This document shows positions 57,030 through 64,000 of a DNA stretch of 64,000 nucleotides, piece after piece (the first letter of the stretch is position 1; each line of letters starts with the position of its first letter). Both the position numbers and the translations under genes were made by a program. Source of the DNA: Muribaculaceae bacterium (GTDB lineage Bacteria; Bacteroidota; Bacteroidia; Bacteroidales; Muribaculaceae); NCBI GenBank assembly GCA_017399915.1, contig JAFQAS010000050.1, forward strand, positions 1 to 64,000, read 5' to 3'. A model generated the notes under the pieces. That model ran no database searches. It saw nothing but the letters and a program-made list of their open reading frames with translations, and was not told the DNA's origin.

Positions 57030-58093
57030 GAATAGCGGTAATAGGCACAAGAGGATTTCCTGATATTCAAGGAGGCGTGGAGCGTCACTGCGAATGTTTG
57101 TATCCACGCTTTGGCGGTTTTGTTGAAGCGATAAAGGTGTATCGTCGCCGTCCGTATTTGTCGTCAGAAACAAGATTGGCCCATTATCCGCGAATTTCAT
57201 TTGTGGATCTTCCTTCTACCCGCATTAAAGGTTTTGAGGCAGTATTTCACACTTTTTTGTGTTGTATGCACTTGTTGTTTCATCGAGTAGATGTGGTGCA
57301 TATTCATAACATTGGCCCCGGAATGTTTACCCCTTTGTTGCGGTTATTTGGCTTTAAGGTGGTGATTACTTATCATAGCCCCAATTATGAACACAAAAAA
57401 TGGGGTGCTGTAGCCAAAATGATACTTCGCATGAGTGAGTCATTGTCATTTGGATTTGCTAATAAAATCATTTTTGTAAACAAATTTCAAATGGAGAAGG
57501 CTCCTGAGTCGATACAAAAGAAATCGGTATATATCCCTAATGGAATCGACGCTATCACACGCAGTGAGAGCGTTGACTATCTTGAAAAAATAGGCGCAAT
57601 AAAAGGCGAATATGTGCTAGGAGTGGGGCGTATCACTCCTGAGAAGGGATTTGAATATCTTGTTGAGGCAGTGAATAAACTCGATTGTGTGAAACAATTG
57701 GTAATAGCCGGAGCTGCCGATCATGGCGATGGACATTTGCAACATCTTAAAGAGTTAGATGTGAATAAGAAGGTGATTTTTGCCGGTTTTGTTGGCGGTG
57801 AAAATCTCCGTCAGTTATATAGCCATGCGCGCATGTTTGTTTTGTCTTCTGAAAATGAAGGTTTCCCCTTGGTGATGCTTGAAGCAATGAACTATGGTTT
57901 ACCTATGGTTGTGTCGGATATTTCGGCAACGCATCTCATTGAATTGCCCCAAGAATGTTATGCTAAGAAGTGTGACGCTAATGATTTAGCCGATAAAATA
58001 GAGAATACCTATTCCTGCGAGCAAGCATATGAATATGATTTGTCAGGCTATGATTGGGATAATGTCGCGCGACAAACCACTGAAGTTTATTAG
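57026..58093 (+). CDS. Glycosyltransferase family 4
   Basis: 355 residues. Starts IAVIGTRGFPDIQGGVERHCECLYP, then VVHIHNIGPGMFTPLLRLFG, and the donor domain YVLGVGRITPEKGFEYLVEAV with SSENEGFPLVMLEAMNYGLP. Last gene of the operon; the overlap (ATGA) with the gene before suggests coupled translation. Confidence 0.9.
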   Translation: MRIAVIGTRGFPDIQGGVERHCECLYPRFGGFVEAIKVYRRRPYLSSETRLAHYPRISFVDLPSTRIKGFEAVFHTFLCCMHLLFHRVDVVHIHNIGPGMFTPLLRLFGFKVVITYHSPNYEHKKWGAVAKMILRMSESLSFGFANKIIFVNKFQMEKAPESIQKKSVYIPNGIDAITRSESVDYLEKIGAIKGEYVLGVGRITPEKGFEYLVEAVNKLDCVKQLVIAGAADHGDGHLQHLKELDVNKKVIFAGFVGGENLRQLYSHARMFVLSSENEGFPLVMLEAMNYGLPMVVSDISATHLIELPQECYAKKCDANDLADKIENTYSCEQAYEYDLSGYDWDNVARQTTEVY

Positions 58094-58111
58094 ACGCAAA
58101 TATAATAGAAT

Positions 58112-58149
58112 AAAAACGCAGAATTTACTTGATTAAATTCTGCGTTTTT
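58112..58149. terminator. Bidirectional terminator closing the capsule operon
   Basis: A perfect 16-base stem, AAAAACGCAGAATTTA with TAAATTCTGCGTTTTT, around a 6-base loop. The A and T runs make it work on both strands, serving the capsule operon and the convergent histidine kinase. Confidence 0.9.
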
Positions 58150-58157
58150 ATTGTTTG

Positions 58158-59564
58158 CTATTTTGATTTAGGCAAGCTGAAAGTGAATTCGAGGCCACCT
58201 TTTGGACGATTTCTTACTGTTATTTTCCCTCCGTGGGTGAGAATAGTGTTTTTTACGATAGGGAGCCCTAACCCGGTGCCACCGGCTTTACGTGAACGCC
58301 CGGCATCTACGCGATAAAAGCGGTCGAAAAGATGAGGAATGTGTTCCTCTTCTACGCCGGTGCCATTGTCATAGTATTTGAATGTGTAGAAATCATCATC
58401 TTCTGCTACTAATTTTAGCCGCATTAATGTGCCACGAGAGTAGGCTACAGAGTTTTTAATCAGGTTAGAAATAGTGCTGTTAAGCAACGATGAGTTGCCA
58501 TCGATAATGCAATCGAGAGGAATGTCGAAGGTCAATTCCATATCATTGTTTGACCCCGATTCAATCACATCGTTAACAATGGTGTAAACTAAGTCGTGGA
58601 AATTAAGTTTTTCGGTGGGAATAGCTGCGGTTGTTTCGTTCAGACGCGTGATAGTGGAGATGTCGTTGAGCAAGTTGCATAAACGTGTTATTTGCTCTTG
58701 TGTTTTTGAAATAAAATGATTTCGAGTGCCGTCGGGCATTTCCGGGTCATCGGCAATCGTGTCGACATATCCTTTTATAATTCCTACCGGGGTTTTGATT
58801 TCGTGGTTGATGTTGTTTGTTAGCTCACGTTTCATTCGACTTTTCTCTTCAATGGCGGCAAGAGCAACTTTATGCTCCTTCTCGCTCTCTTCAATTGCTT
58901 TTGTTTTGCTATTGAAGAGATTTACGATTTGTTGTGACACCTCGCCAAGTTCATCTTTAGGAAATTCAAATGTAGCATCAAGATGTTTCTCTGTTGCAGC
59001 TTGTTTGGCAAAATTGCGGAGTAGTTTTACCGTTTTCCCAATATAAAAAGTCGATATAAATGCTATTATTGTAACAAATAAGGCCAAGAGTATAATGGTT
59101 ACCCACATGGTGCTATCGGGTGCAAGAGCCTCCGTTAAACTCATGGTGTAGGGCATGGCTGTATAAACGATAACTTCGCCATTCTTACAAAGTTGTTCCG
59201 AGTAGAAGAAGTTTGGTCGTTTGTCGGCTTCGGTCTTGTTGAGTTTAATGGGCTCGCCTAAAGAGTATATCAACTCATTGGTTGTGATATTGTAGACCGA
59301 AATTCGTGCCCCGTTATAAACCGATTGTTTGAAATATTCATTGATGAAGTCCATAAATGGCTCCAAGTTAGCATTATGCTCATAGGCATAGACAACGCGT
59401 TGAGTAACAAACTCAAGTTGGTTTTTTACAGTTTCGCTACGATATGTTTTTTCTCGTCGATATTGAAACGTCACCATTGCTGCGATTGTAAACCACAGCA
59501 AAGCGACAAGAGGGAAGAATAGTCGCCATTGATAGCTAAATGGCTTCTTTAAAACCATATCCAA
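58158..59564 (-). CDS. Sensor histidine kinase
   Basis: 468 residues. Two membrane helices (about 13-33 and 155-175) flank a sensor domain of about 115 residues. HAMP-like linker (NFAKQAATEKHLD), then HisKA with the phosphate-accepting His in NNINHEIKTPVG, and the ATPase (NLIKNSVAYSRG, YDNGTGVEEEHIP, GGTGLGLPIVKN). Pairs with the response regulator whose gene it overlaps by 29 bases. Signal unknown. Confidence 0.94.
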   Translation of the reverse strand: MDMVLKKPFSYQWRLFFPLVALLWFTIAAMVTFQYRREKTYRSETVKNQLEFVTQRVVYAYEHNANLEPFMDFINEYFKQSVYNGARISVYNITTNELIYSLGEPIKLNKTEADKRPNFFYSEQLCKNGEVIVYTAMPYTMSLTEALAPDSTMWVTIILLALFVTIIAFISTFYIGKTVKLLRNFAKQAATEKHLDATFEFPKDELGEVSQQIVNLFNSKTKAIEESEKEHKVALAAIEEKSRMKRELTNNINHEIKTPVGIIKGYVDTIADDPEMPDGTRNHFISKTQEQITRLCNLLNDISTITRLNETTAAIPTEKLNFHDLVYTIVNDVIESGSNNDMELTFDIPLDCIIDGNSSLLNSTISNLIKNSVAYSRGTLMRLKLVAEDDDFYTFKYYDNGTGVEEEHIPHLFDRFYRVDAGRSRKAGGTGLGLPIVKNTILTHGGKITVRNRPKGGLEFTFSLPKSK

Positions 59565-60246
59565 ATCCTAAACGAGTGATTATGTTGTTGCCATAGTCAC
59601 CGAGTTTCTTGCGAAGCCGGGTGATATTGGTGTCAATTGTGCGATTTGTAACCACCACGTCGCAACCCCACACTTGGCGTATTATCTCTTCGCGCGAGTA
59701 AATGCGATTACGGTGTGTAAGGAAAAACAATAAAATGTCGAATTCGGTTTTTGTGAGCTGGATATCTTCGCCGTTCACGTAGGCCAATTTCTCATTTCGG
59801 TCTACGCGTAGTGCTTTAAAAGTGATGTCGGGCTCGTAGATGCTTTTTGAGATATTATATGCATGGTGTTGAGCGATGTGAGAACGTCGCAACACTGCTC
59901 TCACACGAGCAAGAACCTCGCTGATTACAAATGGTTTGGTAATATAATCGTCTCCACCAATATTAAGCCCCATCACGGTGTCGTCTTCTCCGTCGAGAGC
60001 CGAGCAGAATATAATGGGAGTATTTTCGGTTGCAATGTTGTTTTTGAGTCGTTTTGCAAAGTCAAAACCGCTAATGCGATCCATCATTATATCTAAGATG
60101 AATATTGAATAACTAGCAAGGTCGTGAGCCAAAGCTTCTTCGGCACTATAGGCACAGTCAACCTCATAGCCTTCCTTTTCAAGATTATATCTTAGTATTT
60201 CGCAAATCGATTCTTCGTCGTCAACAACAAGGATTTTTACTCTCAT
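59536..60246 (-). CDS. OmpR-family response regulator
   Basis: 236 residues. Receiver domain with acid pocket DDEE and phospho-acceptor Asp52 (FILDIMMD), Lys in TKPFVISE; winged-helix DNA-binding domain 135-235 (LTKTEFDILLFFLTHRNRIYSREEIIRQVWGCD, RTIDTNITRLRKKLG, ITRLGFGYGF). Acts as the transcription factor partner of the kinase. Confidence 0.95.
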   Translation of the reverse strand: MRVKILVVDDEESICEILRYNLEKEGYEVDCAYSAEEALAHDLASYSIFILDIMMDRISGFDFAKRLKNNIATENTPIIFCSALDGEDDTVMGLNIGGDDYITKPFVISEVLARVRAVLRRSHIAQHHAYNISKSIYEPDITFKALRVDRNEKLAYVNGEDIQLTKTEFDILLFFLTHRNRIYSREEIIRQVWGCDVVVTNRTIDTNITRLRKKLGDYGNNIITRLGFGYGFKEAI

Positions 60247-60404
60247 GATATTATTAGTTTTTAATTCGGTTGTTAAAGTTACAAACTAAAGATTTAATTT
60301 AGAGTTAAAATTAGTTAAGAAGTAAACCTAATGGTGAATTTAGGTGTTTTGTTGGCAAATTACTATATTGCACTGTGTTTTCATGGTATTAGATTTAAGG
60401 TTAA

Positions 60405-60441
60405 AACCACCCACAGGGTTGTCGTGATGACAACCCTGTGG
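60405..60441. terminator. Perfect 13-base hairpin, probable terminator
   Basis: CCACAGGGTTGTC pairs with GACAACCCTGTGG around GTGAT. On the minus strand GGTTTTAACC follows. It lies 34 bases beyond the stop of the minus-strand gene at 60476. Confidence 0.65.
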
Positions 60442-60475
60442 ACGTTATAATGGGGATTAATTTGTGAGACAGAAA

Positions 60476-61318
60476 TTAAAATTTGAAATGGCTCAATGAG
60501 GCCGATCCGTTTCGAATGATTATTTGGTAGTAAGTGTTTTGATTTTTTGGTAGTATTGATCTGTTATATTTTTCTGATTCAAAAATTGAAGGCATTGATG
60601 GCTTATTCCAATTGTCAAATAGATTTTGTTCCAATGGGATTGTCTCATATCGGTCGAAATAGGGTGGGACTGATCCGTTATAAATGTGAATGTTGTCACA
60701 ACTGCTCCATGCTTTAATTGAAATGGCTTGCATATCGTGGTGTGCAATCTTTACATAAATGGTATCGCTGATTGTGGAATATTTTAATGAATCCAATTCT
60801 TTTATTTCTGGAAATTTTGGCTCAATTGCATTCAATCCGTTGTCACCCGAAATTATAATATTGGCAATGCCGGTAAACTTATGTTGTTTATATATAATAG
60901 GGCTATATTCAATAATGAGTCTTTTTTGTAGATATGTGTCATCGCGATGTCCATAGCTTCCAATTGAATCAATAGGGGAGAATGTGGCATATTGGTAATC
61001 AAAATCAAATGTTATGGGATAAGAATTATCTCCAACTATTAAGCGTCGGTTGCTCTTGTCCCCTAAAATATCAGATTTGCTTGTTCGCAAGTAGATGCTT
61101 TCCGAATTAGCATCGCGAGTGATATGAAAATAAATGTTTTTTTGTTCGGTATTAATGCCTAATTTATAGAGCCTGTTATTTAATATCTCTAATCTGTCAA
61201 TATGCTTTTTGATAATAGGCTCTTCATTGGGCATAAGATAGAAAATGCTATCATCTTGTGCATGGCATAACATGGAGGCTATAATCGCAAAAAGTATGGA
61301 GATAAGTATTTTTCTCAT
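60476..61318 (-). CDS. Secreted protein of unknown function
   Basis: 280 residues from ATG 61318 (MRKILISILFAI), with a signal peptide ending SMLCHAQ. The frame is open upstream to 61363, but a strong promoter at 61334-61363 lies inside that extension, so the short form is chosen. The mature chain has about 15 short strands (IYFHITRDANSESIYLRTS, FTGIANIIISGDNG) and looks all-beta. Family not recognised. Confidence 0.7.
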   Translation of the reverse strand: MRKILISILFAIIASMLCHAQDDSIFYLMPNEEPIIKKHIDRLEILNNRLYKLGINTEQKNIYFHITRDANSESIYLRTSKSDILGDKSNRRLIVGDNSYPITFDFDYQYATFSPIDSIGSYGHRDDTYLQKRLIIEYSPIIYKQHKFTGIANIIISGDNGLNAIEPKFPEIKELDSLKYSTISDTIYVKIAHHDMQAISIKAWSSCDNIHIYNGSVPPYFDRYETIPLEQNLFDNWNKPSMPSIFESEKYNRSILPKNQNTYYQIIIRNGSASLSHFKF

Positions 61319-61333
61319 GGTATTGCTTTTTTG

Positions 61334-61363
61334 CAAATATAAGGATAAAATGCAAAAAAACAA
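61334..61363 (-). promoter_or_regulatory. Promoter of the secreted-protein gene
   Basis: On the minus strand TTG (61363-61361), a 19-base spacer and TATATTTG (61341-61334). It fixes the start codon at 61318. Confidence 0.7.
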
Positions 61364-61376
61364 GATGTTAAGAGCT

Positions 61377-62387
61377 TTATTTTATGATTCGAGGAAATTG
61401 AGAAGTGGTTGCTATGTTCCATTGCCCGGAGATGGAATCGGCAGTTATGAGCATTGCTGAAGTTGAGGGGATTGCTTCAATCATTTTTAGGGCTTCGCTG
61501 TGAGGCATTGCCATGCAAGCAGTGGCAAGAGCATCGGCCATCATGGCATTGGGCGCTATCACGGTAGCACTTAATGTGGAGGTGATAACCGGATGCCCGG
61601 TTTTAGGATTGATAGTATGTCCGGTTTTCTTGCCGTTCTTGTCTTTTCGGAAGTTGCGATAATTGCCCGAGGTTGCTATGCCGCAATCGCTAACCTCGAT
61701 TATTGCAGCCGATGAGTGGGTTATAGACGTGTCGTTGTCGATAGGTGCATCTATCATCACACGCCACGGCTTTCCTTGGGGATTCTTTCCGGCAATAACC
61801 ATATCACCACCAATCTCAATCATGAAATCATTACAGCCATTTTGTTGCATCATTGATGCTATCATGTCGCAACCATAGCCCTTGGTGATGGCACTGAAAT
61901 TAAACTCGGTGCGAGGGTGTTTTTTCTTAATGCGATTATCAACTATGAAGCAAGAGTCAATGCCTACAAACATTAATGCGCTATCTATCTGTGATTGGGT
62001 AGGGGGAGTACCATAATTTTTGTAGCCAAATCCCCAAAGGTTGATAAGTGGAGAAACTGACGGGTCAAATGCTCCGCCACTCCATTGGTTGACTTGCTTT
62101 GACGTTTCAAATACTGTTGCTAACATTGAGTCAACTTCTGCATCTTCGCCATTGTTGATGCGAGTAATTAAGGAGTTGGGGCAGAAAGGTGACAAAGATA
62201 ACTCCACCTCTCGCAACACCGGCTGAATGGAATCATCAAGCGTTTTCGATGCGATATAAGTGATGTGATATTGAGTATTCCACACCACCCCCTCGGCCTT
62301 ATATTGCTGATTATTGGAGCAAGAGGCAAATATGAATAAACCACAAATAGAGGTTAATATAGTCGATATATATGTCGTAATTTTCAT
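61377..62387 (-). CDS. apbE: FAD:protein FMN transferase, ApbE lipoprotein
   Basis: 336 residues. Lipoprotein signal (FIFASC). The family attaches FMN to Thr of periplasmic and membrane proteins such as RnfG/NqrC. Motifs: AEGVVWNTQYHITY, GGAFDPSVSPLINLWGFG, FSAITKGYGCDMIASM, EIGGDMVIAGKNPQGKPW, HTINPKTGHPV (usual HIIDP form) and DALATACMAM. A TACTTTTG box (62404-62411, minus strand) lies upstream with a short spacer. Confidence 0.92.
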   Translation of the reverse strand: MKITTYISTILTSICGLFIFASCSNNQQYKAEGVVWNTQYHITYIASKTLDDSIQPVLREVELSLSPFCPNSLITRINNGEDAEVDSMLATVFETSKQVNQWSGGAFDPSVSPLINLWGFGYKNYGTPPTQSQIDSALMFVGIDSCFIVDNRIKKKHPRTEFNFSAITKGYGCDMIASMMQQNGCNDFMIEIGGDMVIAGKNPQGKPWRVMIDAPIDNDTSITHSSAAIIEVSDCGIATSGNYRNFRKDKNGKKTGHTINPKTGHPVITSTLSATVIAPNAMMADALATACMAMPHSEALKMIEAIPSTSAMLITADSISGQWNIATTSQFPRIIK

Positions 62388-62523
62388 GGGTGATAAATTT
62401 CTTCAAAAGTAATAAATTAAAACCGAAACAAAAAATTATTTGAAGTGTTTAACTTGGTGGAAATTTTAGTGGAGTTTTCAGAAGGGTATTATGAAAAAAT
62501 ATGGGATTTTAATCTTTTTTAAC

Positions 62524-62555
62524 TTGTGGGGGGGGGTAAATTATGGATATATTTG
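62524..62555 (+). promoter_or_regulatory. Promoter with a nine-G tract in its spacer
   Basis: TTG (62524-62526), a 21-base spacer that contains G9 (62528-62536), then TATATTTG (62548-62555). The preferred spacer in this window is 19-20, so loss of one or two G would bring the boxes to optimum. The downstream gene starts at 62593. Confidence 0.6.
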
Positions 62556-62592
62556 TAGTTCATAAGATATTAACTTAATATAAAATAACATT

Positions 62593-63285
62593 ATGAACAA
62601 ACTTAAAATTTTTAGTATTGGAGCTTGTGTGGCTTTATGCATGGGATTTGCATCATGTGAGAATGATGAACCAGGATCTCCTATAGTAGATGAATATGGA
62701 ATTAGTTTGACGCAAGAGGTAGATTTAGGTCTCCCGAGTGGCCTTATTTGGGCTGGTTGGAATGTCGGAGCCTCTTCTCCTGAACAGTATGGTGGCTATT
62801 ATGCATGGGGAGAATTAGAGGAAAAAGATGACTATACTTTAAGTAATTATCACTATTATAACGATAAGAATAATGATGGGAAATTGGATAAAGAAACTGA
62901 ATATGAGTATCTTGGAGATGAAATAAGTGGCACACAATATGATGTGGCACGTCATAAATGGGGCAATGATTGGAGATTGCCTACTCATGACGAGTTAGAC
63001 GAGTTGATTACAAATTGTACTTTTACATGGATGACATATGAAGGGGTAAATGGTTGTAAAGTAACAGGCCCCAATGGGAATAGTGTTTTTTTTCCGGCTG
63101 CGGGAACTATTGCCAATGGCTATCGTAACCATGAAACTACTATTGGATGGTATGTTAGTGGAACATTTACAACAGAAGATTTGCCATTGGTGAGTATGCT
63201 GAGAGCGAGTGAGTCTAGTCATGATATATCTTATTCAATAGTGAGATATGCCGGCTATACTGTTCGCCCGGTAAAAAGCAAATAG
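62593..63285 (+). CDS. FISUMP-type surface lipoprotein
   Basis: 230 residues. Lipoprotein signal (MGFASC22, then ENDEP). The domain (about 40-228) has the marks of the Fibrobacter succinogenes major paralogous family: EVDLGLPSGLIWAGWNVGASSPEQYGGYYAWGE, WGNDWRLPTHDELDEL, YTVRPV. A calcium-loop-like DKNNDGKLDKE lies at about 91-101. Role in binding or adhesion unproven. Its promoter holds a G tract. Confidence 0.85.
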   Translation: MNKLKIFSIGACVALCMGFASCENDEPGSPIVDEYGISLTQEVDLGLPSGLIWAGWNVGASSPEQYGGYYAWGELEEKDDYTLSNYHYYNDKNNDGKLDKETEYEYLGDEISGTQYDVARHKWGNDWRLPTHDELDELITNCTFTWMTYEGVNGCKVTGPNGNSVFFPAAGTIANGYRNHETTIGWYVSGTFTTEDLPLVSMLRASESSHDISYSIVRYAGYTVRPVKSK

Positions 63286-63339
63286 AATTTTGATAAAATA
63301 CAATATCCGATAAATTTTTATTGGACAGAAATAATTAAT

Positions 63340-63390
63340 AACAAGTAATCCGAGTTGAGTGCATTAAAATCTCAACTCGGATTACTTGTT
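63340..63390. terminator. 20-base perfect hairpin, convergent terminator
   Basis: Arms at 63340-63359 and 63371-63390 (start AACAAGTAATCC, end GGATTACTTGTT) pair perfectly, with an 11-base loop. It stands between the convergent FISUMP gene and DUF3791 gene. Confidence 0.85.
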
Positions 63391-63403
63391 TCATATATAT
63401 AGC

Positions 63404-63616
63404 TTATTTGCTTGGAAAACATTCAATCGTGAGTTCTTCAGCTAAATATTCATCACTTAGGCAGTGCATGTCGGCAATGCCGTTGCTTATTAGCTCAAAG
63501 GTTTTTGAGTTATAGAATAGGTTTAGAGCCTCTTCGTAGGAGATGTGGTTGTTCTCGGCAAATAACTTTACAATACGAGCATATTTTCGTTGTAATAGTA
63601 TTTTATTCGCAATCAT
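63404..63616 (-). CDS. DUF3791-like small protein
   Basis: 70 residues, all helical. The sequence AENNHISYEEALNLFYNSKTFELI and IADMHCLSDEYLAEEL match the small DUF3791-type proteins that follow DUF3990 genes in Bacteroidales. The start is 4 bases after the stop of the DUF3990-like gene, so translation is probably coupled. Function unknown; an antitoxin-like role is speculative. Confidence 0.75.
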   Translation of the reverse strand: MIANKILLQRKYARIVKLFAENNHISYEEALNLFYNSKTFELISNGIADMHCLSDEYLAEELTIECFPSK

Positions 63617-63620
63617 TATA

Positions 63621-64000
63621 TTATAATTTTTGAGAAGAGATATGAGTCAAAAAATCGTTGAGAATCGATTGGTTTGTATTGCAAATCTGATGGTTAGGCT
63701 TTTTGAACATTAATTGATTGAGAGCTTGCTCACGTGTATATATTCCCGAAAAATATAAGTCAATAGTGTCAAATACTTGGTCATCGGCAATTCCCCCTTC
63801 AATAATGTCAAATGTTGATTTTGATATTCCTTTTCGACTTTTTAAAACAAAATCAAGCCATTCACTATCATATTTCTCGAATTTTTTATGAGTAAATCGA
63901 GTGAATACAATTTCGTCTAATTCATATATATTTAGATAGGCATTTTCTCCTTTTTTGATAAATCGTTGTCCATACTTTATGGCTTGTGATTCTAATATGG
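63621..64000 (-). CDS. DUF3990-like protein, C-terminal part (runs off the window)
   Basis: The last 126 codons of a minus-strand gene. Residues such as YLNIYELDEIVFTRF, EWLDFVLKSRKG, FDIIEGGIADDQVFDTIDLYF and KPNHQICNTNQ are typical of the DUF3990 family, often placed with ADP-ribosyltransferase-like folds (from memory, unverified). The start lies beyond 64000. It is cotranscribed with the small gene at 63404. Confidence 0.8.
   Translation of the reverse strand, partial: ILESQAIKYGQRFIKKGENAYLNIYELDEIVFTRFTHKKFEKYDSEWLDFVLKSRKGISKSTFDIIEGGIADDQVFDTIDLYFSGIYTREQALNQLMFKKPNHQICNTNQSILNDFLTHISSQKL

Overview
The window looks like a chromosomal segment of a gut-type member of the Bacteroidales, possibly Muribaculaceae; the family is a guess from gene style. 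Evidence: many genes are preceded by the Bacteroidota promoter (TTG or TTTG, about 19-20 bases, then TAnnTTTG); the protein set includes a TamL-type outer-membrane assembly lipoprotein, a Rho with a long acidic/basic N-terminal extension, a BACON-domain lipoprotein, a type IX secretion C-terminal domain, a FISUMP-like lipoprotein and a DUF3990/DUF3791 pair. No transposase, integrase, prophage or CRISPR array was seen.

Layout. 1-300: end of an rRNA operon (3' part of 5S, terminator), then an 18-unit array of degenerate 9-base repeats. 542-4533: two overlapping genes for exported proteins that share an N-terminal module, one with a sorting domain and one a large beta-helix/propeller surface protein. 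4641-4838: a palindromic MITE-like element. 4851-6569: a hexapeptide acyltransferase, a guanine-deaminase-like enzyme and an exported deaminase-fold protein that has lost its zinc ligands. 6592-9094: radical SAM protein, chorismate synthase, YbaK-type deacylase. 9095-14859: a lipoprotein, a probable structured RNA, an atypical Ser/Thr kinase operon, a relic of a second ybaK, a SPOR-like protein and a small beta-barrel. 14914-23559: GtrA, TRIC-type channel, Nth, PheS (minus strand), a DUF456 protein, TilS, a SEL1-repeat protein (plus strand) and Rho.

23920-36137: a mixed housekeeping stretch (hydrolase, acidic repeat protein, tRNA-Arg, DapA, thioredoxin, AspT/YidE-type transporter, HAD phosphatase, TamL, glycosyltransferase, RuvX, Def, EttA). 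36138-36783 holds a second probable structured RNA. 36784-45010: PD-(D/E)XK nuclease, FolB, RNase R, GyrB, tRNA-Pro, an SMR exporter and a GT2 enzyme. 45206-58093 is one long plus-strand capsule/exopolysaccharide operon: Wza-like lipoprotein, Wzc-like tyrosine kinase, Wzy-like polymerase, UDP-GlcNAc 4-epimerase, UDP-sugar 6-dehydrogenase, Wzx flippase, a beta-propeller protein and three GT4 enzymes, closed by a bidirectional terminator. The two sugar enzymes together predict a GalNAcA-containing polymer. No initiating phosphoglycosyl transferase is inside the window. 58158-60246 is a two-component pair. 60476-64000 has a secreted protein, ApbE, a FISUMP lipoprotein whose promoter spacer contains a nine-G tract (possible phase variation), and the partial DUF3990/DUF3791 cassette.

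The observations most worth following are the secreted deaminase pseudoenzyme, the G tract in a promoter, the two unassigned structured RNAs, the ybaK relic with only synonymous differences, and the shared N-module surface-protein pair.
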